Under the pieces are notes generated by a model. That model saw only the letters and a program-made list of their open reading frames with translations. It was not told the origin of the DNA and ran no database searches. From NCBI GenBank assembly GCA_018780435.1, contig JADMJS010000504.1, positions 1-32,240 on the forward strand: DNA of 32,240 nt, written 5' to 3'. Origin of the DNA: Myxococcales bacterium. GTDB taxonomy: Bacteria; Myxococcota_A; UBA9042; GCA-2863065. Position 1 is the first letter of the stretch, and every line of letters starts with the position of its first letter. The position numbers were made by a program, and so were the translations under genes. This document shows positions 17,715 to 25,900 of the stretch, in pieces.

Positions 17715-18458
17715 ATGGGAAGCCCACGCCACGCCGGGCCCGACGCCGAACGACTCGATCGTCTCATCGCGCACGGGCTCGGCTGGACGCGCTCCGCGGC
17801 TCAGAAGGCCGTCCGACGCAGTCGGGTCACCATCGATGACGTCTGGGTGCGCGATCCCGCCGCCAAAGTGCCTCCCGCGGCACGGGTGAAGGTCGAGGAC
17901 GTGGTCGTCCCGCGCCTCGACCGCACCGTGCTGATGATGAACAAGCAAGCCGGCTCGGTGTCCGCCAACGTGGACGCGTCGGAACGAACGGTGATCGAGG
18001 ACCTCCCCGATCACCTGCGTCGCGACGACCTGCGCATCGTCGGGCGCCTCGACAAAGACACCACGGGGCTGCTGCTGCTCACCAATGATGGCGATTTGCT
18101 CCACCGTCTGACCCACCCGCGCCACGGCGCGGAGAAGGTCTACATCCTCACCTTCGAGGGGACGCTAGCCGTGGACGCCGAGGCCCGCTTCGAAGCCGGC
18201 CTCACGCTCGACGACGGCACGATCTGCGCTCCAGCCAAGATCGCGTTCACGGGCCCGAACCAGGCGGAAGTCCGCGTCCACGAAGGCAAATACCACCAAG
18301 TAAAGCGCATGATCGCGGCGTGTGGCGGGCGAGTGACCCGCCTCGAACGCACGCAGATGGGGCCGCTCGCGCTCGGCGCCGACTTGCCGCGTGGCGCGAC
18401 GCGGCGCCTGACCGATGCGGAGATCGCGGCCCTCGACCAGGCTGTCAGCGCTTCTTAG
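17715..18458 (+). CDS. rsuA: 16S rRNA pseudouridine synthase, RsuA type
   Basis: 247 residues with an N-terminal S4 RNA-binding domain (about 13-60) and an RsuA/RluB/E/F catalytic domain. The catalytic Asp is D113 in GRLDKDTTGLLLLTNDG. The RsuA-like motifs RLTHPRHGAEKVY and EGKYHQVKRMIAACGG are present, and the overall length is close to E. coli RsuA, which modifies U516 of 16S rRNA. Confidence in the subfamily is moderate because RluB/E/F members are similar. It starts 11 bases after the DUF4920 gene. Its TAG stop overlaps the TAA stop of the convergent gene at 18455 in TTAG. Confidence 0.88.
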   Translation: MGSPRHAGPDAERLDRLIAHGLGWTRSAAQKAVRRSRVTIDDVWVRDPAAKVPPAARVKVEDVVVPRLDRTVLMMNKQAGSVSANVDASERTVIEDLPDHLRRDDLRIVGRLDKDTTGLLLLTNDGDLLHRLTHPRHGAEKVYILTFEGTLAVDAEARFEAGLTLDDGTICAPAKIAFTGPNQAEVRVHEGKYHQVKRMIAACGGRVTRLERTQMGPLALGADLPRGATRRLTDAEIAALDQAVSAS

Positions 18459-19033
18459 AGGACGGCGAGCAGCCGGACCTTGAAGCCGATGTCCATCTTC
18501 ACGATGAGCGGGAAGTCGACGTTGTCGAGCAGCGTCATCGAGTAGCCCTTGGCCTTGTCGGCGACGACGATGACGGGGACCGAACCGATGTCGCCGTAGC
18601 GCGAGTCGACGGGGACGGGCATGAAGCCGCCGTCGTCCGCGTCGATGAAGGTCGCGTCCTCCTTGCCGAGTCCGAGCGTGACCGCCTTCTTGGCCTTGAG
18701 GTCTTTCCAGACCGCGGTCGAGACGAAGACCGAGGTCTCGTCGGTGAGCTTGCTCTCACCGCTGCCGAAGTAATTGAAGAGCTTCTTCGCCGCGTCCTTG
18801 GCGGCCTTGGGGACGACGACGCGGCCCTGCTTGCCGATGTCGTTCGTCATCAGCCACTTGAACTCGTAGCCCTTGGCCGAGTGTGCCGTGAGCGTCACGA
18901 TGAAGAGGTAGCTGTCATCGACCTGATAGACGTAGGTGTTCCCTGGCGCGAAGAGCTTGGGCCCTTTGGCCGAGACGGCGGTGGAGAGGAGCAGAGCGAA
19001 CACGGCGACGAACTTCACGAGCGCTGATGGCAT
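18455..19033 (-). CDS. Small secreted protein of unknown function
   Basis: 192 residues. A clear signal peptide (MPSALVKFVAVFALLLSTAVSA, cleavage expected after AVSA) is followed by a mostly beta, Lys/Asp/Val-rich soluble domain with no Cys. I recognise no family. It lies 136 bases downstream of the aminotransferase on the same strand and is probably transcribed separately. A perfect CCCC-TC-GGGG repeat sits in its leader about 15 bases before the ATG. Its stop codon overlaps that of rsuA on the other strand. Confidence 0.8.
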   Translation of the reverse strand: MPSALVKFVAVFALLLSTAVSAKGPKLFAPGNTYVYQVDDSYLFIVTLTAHSAKGYEFKWLMTNDIGKQGRVVVPKAAKDAAKKLFNYFGSGESKLTDETSVFVSTAVWKDLKAKKAVTLGLGKEDATFIDADDGGFMPVPVDSRYGDIGSVPVIVVADKAKGYSMTLLDNVDFPLIVKMDIGFKVRLLAVL

Positions 19034-19169
19034 GGTGTTTCCAATCCCCGAGGGGTCATGGAACCGCGATGCACTCGCGCTCAGCGCCCCTCTCGACGTA
19101 TCTCGTGAGTATGCACCGGTTCATCCGAAGGCGCGATGCCACACACCCCCAAGGGGGCGGGTCGTCCTC

Positions 19170-20363
19170 TCAGCGTCGACGCCCTGGATAGACCTCGAGG
19201 CCCTCGCCGAGCAGACGCATCGAGAGGGCGAGGTCGTCCGTGTTGAGCACATATGCAATACGCACTTCGTCGGTGCCGCGTCCGGGCTCGGCGTAGAATC
19301 CCGCGCCGGGGGCGACCATCACGGTACGGCCATCTTTCGAGAACGACTCGAGCATGAAGCGGACGAAGGTGTCGCCATCGTCGATGGGCAGGCGGGCCAT
19401 TTGGTAGAAGGCCCCCTCGGGGCGGTGCGCCAGCACGCCGGGGATCGCCTTCAGCCCCTCGAAGACCGTGTCACGGCGGCGGCGGTACTCGTCGCGCGCC
19501 ACGTCGAAGAAGTCAGGGGCGAGCTCGGTTGCCCGGGCCGCGACGACCTGCGCCAGGGCGGGCGGCGAAAGGCGCGCCTGCGCGAACTTCATCGCGGACG
19601 CCATGACCCCGCTGTGGCGCGACACGAGGCAGCCGATTCGGGCACCGCAGAGCGAATAACGCTTCGAGAGCGAGTCCACGACAACCGCGCGGTCGCCGAG
19701 CGCCGGGTACGCCAGCACGCTCTTCGGCAGGGGGCCTTCGTAGACGAACTCGCGGTAGACCTCGTCGGCGATGAGGAAGAGGTCGCGGCGGGCACAGAGG
19801 TCGACGACGGCCGCCATCTCCGCATCGGTGTAGACAGCCCCAGTCGGGTTGGACGGGTTGCAGATGAGGACCGCCCGCGTCTTCGGGCCGATACAGGCGT
19901 CGAGGTCCTGCGGCAAGTGGTAGCCCGACTCGACGGTCGTCGGGATTGGACGCACGACGATCCCGAGGAGCTGCGCATACCCGATGTAGTTCGCGTACAT
20001 AGGGTCTGGGATGGCGATCTCGTCGCCGGGATCGAGGCACGCCGCGAGGGCGAAGAACACGGCCTCACTGCCGCCGGTCGTGACGATCAGGTCCGACGGA
20101 GAGAGCGCATGCCCAAGCCGTCGGTAGTAGGCGAAGAGCGCCTCGCGGAACGGCGCATCGCCTCCCGACGGGCCGTACGCGATGACCGTGTCGTGGTAGT
20201 CCGTGAGCGCCGCACGCATGACGGCGGGGGTCTCGATGTCGGGCTGACCGATGTTCAGGTGCAGGACGTTCACCCCGCGCGCGCGAGCGGCGTCGGCGTA
20301 GGGAACGAGCTTTCGGATAGGGGAAGACGGCGCGTCGAGGCCACGGCGGGAAGGAGCAGGCAT
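19170..20363 (-). CDS. PLP-dependent class I/II aminotransferase (aspartate aminotransferase-like)
   Basis: 397 residues, normal for fold-type I aminotransferases. Family features are LNIGQPDIETP (about 36-46), the phosphate-binding GGSEA (97-101), NPSNPTG (169-175), D200 in LIADEVY to pair with the PLP nitrogen, the Schiff-base lysine K234 in SLSKRYSLCGARIG, and an Arg expected to bind the carboxylate near the C-terminus. Sequence style is nearest to aspartate aminotransferase-like enzymes, but the substrate cannot be fixed. The ATG at 20363 is chosen because homology to the family N-terminus begins just after it; the frame stays open far upstream across the divergent gene, which is not coding. 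It is divergent from the lipoprotein at 20461. Confidence 0.92.
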   Translation of the reverse strand: MPAPSRRGLDAPSSPIRKLVPYADAARARGVNVLHLNIGQPDIETPAVMRAALTDYHDTVIAYGPSGGDAPFREALFAYYRRLGHALSPSDLIVTTGGSEAVFFALAACLDPGDEIAIPDPMYANYIGYAQLLGIVVRPIPTTVESGYHLPQDLDACIGPKTRAVLICNPSNPTGAVYTDAEMAAVVDLCARRDLFLIADEVYREFVYEGPLPKSVLAYPALGDRAVVVDSLSKRYSLCGARIGCLVSRHSGVMASAMKFAQARLSPPALAQVVAARATELAPDFFDVARDEYRRRRDTVFEGLKAIPGVLAHRPEGAFYQMARLPIDDGDTFVRFMLESFSKDGRTVMVAPGAGFYAEPGRGTDEVRIAYVLNTDDLALSMRLLGEGLEVYPGRRR

Positions 20364-20392
20364 GCGGGGAGGGTGCCGTCCCGCCCGGCCGC

Positions 20393-20412
20393 GGTCAACT
20401 CGCTCGTTGACC
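20393..20412. promoter_or_regulatory. Perfect inverted repeat between divergent genes, containing two outward TTGACC boxes
   Basis: Seven-base arms GGTCAAC and GTTGACC flank a six-base centre. Each arm holds a TTGACC that could be a -35 box: the right one faces the lipoprotein gene (AATACC follows after 16 bases) and the left one faces the aminotransferase gene, where no clear -10 follows. It could equally be an operator for a dimeric repressor controlling both genes. Confidence 0.4.
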
Positions 20413-20425
20413 TCATTCTCCGTCC

Positions 20426-20454
20426 TTGAATACCGCGTCGCGGGTCGGTAGCGT
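20426..20454 (+). promoter_or_regulatory. Candidate leaderless promoter of the hexapeptide-tether lipoprotein
   Basis: TTGAAT (20426-20431) and TAGCGT (20449-20454) are 17 bases apart, and the -10 ends six bases before the ATG. No Shine-Dalgarno sequence is present. An alternative pair, TTGACC (20407) with AATACC (20429), would give a short leader instead. Confidence 0.4.
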
Positions 20455-20460
20455 GCCGCC

Positions 20461-21558
20461 ATGCGAACGCGCCACCTCATCCGCTCGTCTTCCCGTCTCC
20501 TCGCCGCGGTCGCCGCGCTCAGCCTCTCCGTCGCCTGCACCGCCGATGGGAGCAAAGGCAAGTCTGACGCCTCCGGCGGCGTGGACGGCGACGCCTCGAC
20601 GACCACGGACGGGGTCACGTCCGACATCGAGGCCGACGTTGCGGGCGAGCCCGATGTGCCCATGGTGCCCGATGTTCCCGTCGAACCTGATGTCCCGGTC
20701 GAGCCCGACATCGCAGAAGAACCCGACGTCCCGGTGGTCCCGGATGTCCCGGTCGTGCCGGACACAGGAGAGGAGCCCCCCCTCGCCGATCAGGACGGTG
20801 ACAAAGTCCCCGACGTGGCCGACCTCTTCCCGAAGGACCCGAACCTGCCGGGTACGGTCACGCCCGGCAAGGTCTACGCGCACACGTTCAACGAGCTCTA
20901 CGTGATGGACGTGAAGACCTACAAGGTGACGCTCGTCGGGCAGTTCAGCTGGCCCGACCCCTTCGCCGTGTTCAACACGCTCACGGACATCGCCATCGAT
21001 CGCTACGGCGTCCTCTACGGCGTCGGCAAGTCGGTCATTCACACCTGCCATCCGACGACGGCGAAGTGCACCGAGGTCGGCGAGCTCCCCGAGAACTTCA
21101 ACGCGATGTCGTTCGTGCCCGCGGGCGTCCTCGATGTCGATAAAGACGTGCTGGTCGGCGTTAGCGGCGCCGGCACCTGGTATCGCCTCGATCTCGTCCA
21201 AGGTGCGTTCGTCCCGACCGCCCTCGGGGCTTATGGCGACCCCTACACCTCGAGTGGCGACGTCTACTCGATCGCCGGCATTGGCACCTTCGCGTCGGTC
21301 AACAAGTCGGGCGACACCTTCGACTGGCTCGTCGAGGTCGATCCAGCCACGGGCACCGTGATCAAGGAGGTCGCTCGCCTCGAAGGCTACAGTTCGGTCT
21401 TCGGCATCGCCGGCTGGACCGACCGCGCGTTCGCGTTCGATGACGGCGGCGCCATCATCGTCGTGGACGTCGAGACCGGCGAGATCGTCAAGGAGCTTCA
21501 GAACACCGACAAAGGCTGGTGGGGCGCCGGCGTCCCCACCGTGGTCCCCAAGGACTAA
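20461..21558 (+). CDS. Lipoprotein with Pro-Asp-Val hexapeptide tether, calcium-loop repeat and beta-propeller-like domain
   Basis: 365 residues. The signal ends LSVAC with lipidated C26. After a Gly/Ser/Asp spacer the tether repeats PDVPVx: Asp lies at 59, 65, 71, 77, 83, 89, 95 and 101, exactly every six residues. A thrombospondin type 3-like calcium loop follows (DQDGDKVPDVADLFPKDP, 110-127). The C-terminal 240 residues read as repeated four-strand units (for example YAHTFNELYVMDVKTYKVTLVG and IAIDRYGVLYGVGKSVIH), consistent with a beta-propeller; this fold call is inference. It is divergent from the aminotransferase and followed after three bases by the nucleotidyltransferase gene. Confidence 0.86.
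   Translation: MRTRHLIRSSSRLLAAVAALSLSVACTADGSKGKSDASGGVDGDASTTTDGVTSDIEADVAGEPDVPMVPDVPVEPDVPVEPDIAEEPDVPVVPDVPVVPDTGEEPPLADQDGDKVPDVADLFPKDPNLPGTVTPGKVYAHTFNELYVMDVKTYKVTLVGQFSWPDPFAVFNTLTDIAIDRYGVLYGVGKSVIHTCHPTTAKCTEVGELPENFNAMSFVPAGVLDVDKDVLVGVSGAGTWYRLDLVQGAFVPTALGAYGDPYTSSGDVYSIAGIGTFASVNKSGDTFDWLVEVDPATGTVIKEVARLEGYSSVFGIAGWTDRAFAFDDGGAIIVVDVETGEIVKELQNTDKGWWGAGVPTVVPKD
20635..20763 (+). repeat. Pro-Asp-Val hexapeptide tether repeat (18-base period)
   Basis: Codes for residues 59-101 of the lipoprotein with eight Asp at strict six-residue spacing, mostly as PDVPVE or PDVPVV. Neighbouring units are close but not identical at DNA level. Confidence 0.8.
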
Positions 21559-21561
21559 CTC

Positions 21562-22299
21562 GTGAGGGCGATGGTCTACTGCGCGGGCCTCGGGAGCCGT
21601 CTTGCTCCGATGACCGACACGGCGCCCAAACCGGCGCTGCCCGTTCGCGGGCGGCCGCTCATCGCACGGACCCTCGAATGGCTTTGCGCGGCCGGTGTCA
21701 CGGAGGTCTTCGCCAACACACACCACCTCGCTGCGGTGATGAAACGCGTGCTCCGTGAGTCACTCCCGGCCGGCATGTCGCTCACGGTCAGCCACGAACC
21801 GGTCCTCCTCGGCACCGGGGGCGGCCTCTGCGCCGCGAAGCCCCACTTCGGGCCCGTGTGGCCGCACGACCCGCTCCTCGTGGTCAACGGGGACGCTCTC
21901 ATCGAGTCCGAGCCCACCCTCGCCGCCGACCTCGTGCGCTCCCACGCGGAACGTCGGCCGCTCGCGACGCTCTGGCTGTCGAGCGATCCGCGCGCGCGGG
22001 CCCTCGCCAATGTCGATGTCGGCGACCACGGCGCCATCCTCCGCATCGCCGGCCAAGGCGTCGTGTCCGAGGCCAGGACCACGCGGACGACCTACCTCGG
22101 CCTTCAACTGGTCGACGACCGCTTCATCGAGTGGCTCGCGGAGCACCTGCCCCCCTCCGGCGTCGGCTGCGTGAAGGACCACGGCTGGATCCCGGCGCTG
22201 CTGGCGGGTCACGCGATCGACGGCCTCGATCTCGGCGGGATCACGTGGGACATCGGCACGCCAGAGCGGTATGCCGCGGTGAACGCTGCCGCGGAGTGA
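21562..22299 (+). CDS. Sugar-phosphate nucleotidyltransferase (MurU/mannose-1-phosphate guanylyltransferase-like)
   Basis: 245 residues of the NTP-transferase fold, transferring a nucleotide to a sugar-1-phosphate to make an activated sugar. Motifs are GLGSRLAPMTDTAPKPALPV (9-28, with K23), LLGTGGGL (82-89), metal-binding D111 in VVNGD, and the closing WDIGTPERY. The usual AAG before the nucleotide loop is CAG here, and GTR is GSR. The length and the lack of a C-terminal beta-helix favour the MurU or short mannose-1-phosphate guanylyltransferase group. The GTG at 21562 is preferred because AAGGA lies seven bases before it; the ATG nine bases on has no room for a ribosome site. It starts three bases after the lipoprotein gene. 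It converges on the histidine kinase gene with a four-base gap. Confidence 0.87.
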   Translation: MRAMVYCAGLGSRLAPMTDTAPKPALPVRGRPLIARTLEWLCAAGVTEVFANTHHLAAVMKRVLRESLPAGMSLTVSHEPVLLGTGGGLCAAKPHFGPVWPHDPLLVVNGDALIESEPTLAADLVRSHAERRPLATLWLSSDPRARALANVDVGDHGAILRIAGQGVVSEARTTRTTYLGLQLVDDRFIEWLAEHLPPSGVGCVKDHGWIPALLAGHAIDGLDLGGITWDIGTPERYAAVNAAAE

Positions 22300-22303
22300 C
22301 CGG

Positions 22304-22969
22304 TCAGGCCGGCGCGGGAAACTGAAGCCGGACCCGGGTCTCGCCGGGCTGACTGGCGATGGTCACAGTCCCGCCGTGCCGGTGCATGATGGTGCGCGCT
22401 GCCGCGAGCCCGAGCCCGATCCCGTTGCCGGTACGCCGGGTGGTGACGGTCGGATCGAGCGCGATAGCGGCGAGCTCGGGCGCCATGCCAACGCCGTGGT
22501 CGATGACGTCAATGAAGGGGGCGGGCTGATCCCCAGCCACGATCTCGATGGACGGCAGCGAGTTCTTGGGCGTCGCGATGACGGCATTGTCGAGGAGCTT
22601 GCCGACGGCGCGCGCGAGGACGTCGAGCTCACCCTCGAACTGGACGGGCCGGTGCGGCAGGCTGACGGCCACGGAGACCCCGGGGGCGCGGCCTGCGAAG
22701 GACATGATGGCAGCGTCGACGATGTCCCGGGCCGTGATGACGGACCCCATGACGGGCCTCGAACACGTGGCGAGCTCGAGGTCGGTCACAACGGAGCGGA
22801 TGTGCTCCGCCTGGGAGACGACCACGTCGAGGTAACGCTGGCGCCGCGCCGCGTCGTCTTCGTCACGAGCGAGCTGCGCGTACCCCACGATGCCGGCGAG
22901 GGCGTTGTTGAGGTCGTGGACGAGGCCGCTGACGAGCCGCTCGACGGCGAAGAGCTCCGGGAGATCCAT
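22304..22969 (-). CDS. Sensorless soluble histidine kinase
   Basis: 221 residues: a bare HisKA plus HATPase_c transmitter. The phospho-acceptor is H18 in SGLVHDLNN, the N box is KLLDNAVIATP (N128), G1 is DHGVG (157-161) and G2 is GNGIGLGLA (181-189). There is no sensor domain, membrane helix or receiver, so input must come from a partner. The ATG overlaps the stop of the upstream Ser/Thr kinase gene as TGATG; an in-frame GTG three bases earlier is also possible. In several bacterial groups a Ser/Thr kinase, an AAA-like module and a histidine kinase occur as one polypeptide. Here the same order is split over two overlapping genes. No response regulator gene is in the window. Confidence 0.92.
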   Translation of the reverse strand: MDLPELFAVERLVSGLVHDLNNALAGIVGYAQLARDEDDAARRQRYLDVVVSQAEHIRSVVTDLELATCSRPVMGSVITARDIVDAAIMSFAGRAPGVSVAVSLPHRPVQFEGELDVLARAVGKLLDNAVIATPKNSLPSIEIVAGDQPAPFIDVIDHGVGMAPELAAIALDPTVTTRRTGNGIGLGLAAARTIMHRHGGTVTIASQPGETRVRLQFPAPA

Positions 22970-25900
22970 CACGGGCGGCTGGCCGTCATGCGTACGGACT
23001 CCATGCGCTGTTCCAGCGCCTCCTGGTCGGCCTTGGTGCGGACATTAGCGAGCGCAAGACGGTAACATTCCCGCGCGATCCCGGACGCTGCACACGCCCG
23101 CGCGATGTCCCCGAGGCGTTGGTAGTGGGCAAGGGCCGCCTGGTCATTGCCTCCTCGCTCCTCGTGGCGCCCAAGCTCGGCGACTTCACGAATGTCGCCT
23201 CGAAATCGCTCCGTCATCCACTCCGCGATTCGGCGGTGAAGTTCAGCACAACGAGCGCCGTCCGCGAGCGCGTCGTAGACGATCTCTCGGAAGAACACGC
23301 TACGGAACGCGAACGCGCGCGTCCCAGGATATCGCGAGAACGGAAGCGCCCGAATAAACTCGCGTTCTTCGAGCTCACGGCACACGCGAGCGGCATCGAC
23401 GATGTCGAGGGCGTCGAGTGTCTCGAGCCAAAAGGTGTCGCCCGCGACCGCAGCGACGGTCAGTCCGGCGTAGAGCGCGGGTGGAAGCTCGTCGAGCTGC
23501 CGGCGGCGCGCCTGGTCCATCGTGAGCGGGACCGCGGGCGGCAGGCCTTCGTGGACGACGTGTCGGCCGTCGATCTCAACGAGGGAGCCAGCGGCGACCA
23601 TACGCTTGACGGCGTCGACGATCAGCCACGGGATGCCGCCCGTGACCGCCAGGATCCGCTCGTGGAGTCCAGGCGGCAACGGCCCTTTGAGCAGGTTGCG
23701 GATCATCGCGGCCGAGGGCGTCTCGGTCAGGGCCTCGAGCGCGATGAGCTCGTCCCAGCCGGTATTGGTGGCCCCATCAGCGCGGACTCCCATGATGAAG
23801 AGCGGGATACCCGCGAGCTCACGCGGCGCGAGCTGAAGTACCCGCTGGCTCGCGTCGTCCAGGTGCTCGATACCCTGAAAGTAGAAGAGCGCCGGGTTCA
23901 CACGCGTGAGGAGCCGCATGAACTCGACGAACGCGAGGTCGAGTTGGTCACGACGCTCGAAGGCCGCTTCCCCTTGCAGCGACGGCGGCGCCATGTCGGG
24001 GCTCGGCGGCGCCATCCCGGGCACGAGGAGTAGGGTCTCGACGAGCGCTTCGATGCGGCTCGCGTCCGACGCACTGACCGGGCCCGCTGACTCGACGGCG
24101 GCGCGGAGCAAGGTACGGAGCTGGCGGCGCACCGCCGCGGGCGGATCCTCCGGCTTCACGCCGGCGCGGTTGCGAATGGCCTCGGTGACGGGTGAATACG
24201 GGACAAGCTCGTGCGCCTCGTGACATTCGGCGTAGAAGAATTGTACGACGGTCTCGAGTGAATCGATGTACTCGCTGAACGCGGCGACGAGACGCGCCTT
24301 GCCCATGCCGTCCGAGCCGCTGATGAGGAGCCGGCGCAGCTCACGCCCGTGGATGGTGCGTTCGAGGTTGTACTCGAGGAGCCCCAGCTCGCCATCACGA
24401 CCGACCAGCGGCTCCTCGGCGGTCCAGGCCGGCATGTTGAGCAGGTACTTCTGGTGCAGCCCGGGGCGCACGAAGACGGCTTGTTGCGCGTGACGGTAGC
24501 CCTCCTTGCGTGCGACGAGCAGGTACATGCCCATCGGGAGCTCGATACCTTCCACTGGCGCCGTGCCGAGCGAACGTCCCGGCTGGCTGCGGAGATCGGG
24601 GACCCCGACGCCGAAGTCATAGACGGCGACCTCGCCGCCTTCGGGGAAGGTGCGCACCGTGATGTGGCCGCCCCCGCTCGGAAGCGGGCCACGAATACTG
24701 TCGTTGAAGCGGAGGAAGAGGTCCGCGAAGTAGACCATGTCTTCGAGCTCACCGCGGCGCTCGGCGTCTTCGAAGCGGGTCCAGTAGAGGTTCGCGAGCG
24801 CGCTGCGGGCGTGGGCGTGTTCGGGTTCGAGGCCGAGGACCGCGTGCAGGTGATTGGCGGTCGTCGTGAACGCGCGTGAGCTCTCGAGCGACATGAGCTG
24901 GGCCCGCGCTTCGTCCTCCGCGAGCGTACGTTTGAGCGAGACCGGGTCCCAGCGTCGTACTTCTCGGCGACGGCGTTCGAGGTCCGAGGTCAGCGTCTCG
25001 CGCTGTCGCCGTAGCGCCATGTAGTTCGAGTAAGCCTGAAGCCCGATCGCGAACTCCTCCATAGCGAGCGAGGCGCGACGTTCACGTTCGGCGGAGCCTT
25101 CGAGGTACTGCTCGATACGTTCGGCCAGCTCGCCCGCGGACGCCATGCGGTTCTCGGGGTTCGGAGCCAGCGCCCGAACGCAGATGTCGGCGAGCGCATC
25201 CGGGACGGCGCTCCCGTCGGCGCGCTTCTCCGGCCGGGCCGCGACCGTGAGCTTGCGGACCGCTTCGAGCGCCCGCTCCGTCCCGCGTTCGGTGACGGGC
25301 GTGCACAGCGTCAGGATCTCGTGGAGCACGACGCCGAGGCTGAAGACGTCGGTGCGACCGTCCACTCGGTGGATCTCGCCGCGCGCCTGTTCGGGCGCCA
25401 TGTAGTGGGGCGTCCCGACCACGAGGCCCGGCCGCGCGAGCGGGTCGGAGTCCCTCCCCATCATGTACGCGATGCCCCAGTCGAGGAGCTGTACCTCGCC
25501 GTAGGCGCCGACCGCGATGTTGTCGGGCTTCACGTCGCGATGCACGACGCCGCAGCTATGGGCGTAGTGGAGGGCTAGGCACACCTGCTGAAGCAGCGAG
25601 AGCAGCTTCCGTTCGGTGTACTGCTGGCGCGTCGGGCGGTCGCCGTTCCGAAGACGGTGCAAAACCTCCTTCAACGTCGAGCCGGAGACGCGACGCATCG
25701 TATAGAAGACGGTGCCGTCGGGCAGAACTCCGAGCTCGTAGACCGGAACGATGTTCGGATGTTCGAGCTGACCCGTCGTCTGCCCCTCGGAGATGAGGGA
25801 CGCGACGAGCATCTTGGCGTCGGGATCGCCGGGGTTCAGCGTCTTCATCGCGACGGTGCGGCCGAGGTCGAGGTCCTTGACCATCCGCACGACGCCCATG

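Noticed and set aside
19146..19157. CCCCC-AA-GGGGG as a terminator for the aminotransferase gene
   Set aside because: The loop is too small and no U-rich tract follows in the minus-strand transcript (TGTGTGG).
20364..20765. N-terminal extension of the aminotransferase
   Set aside because: The frame is open upstream but is only the antisense of the PDVPVx tether of the divergent lipoprotein. Family homology starts at the ATG at 20363.
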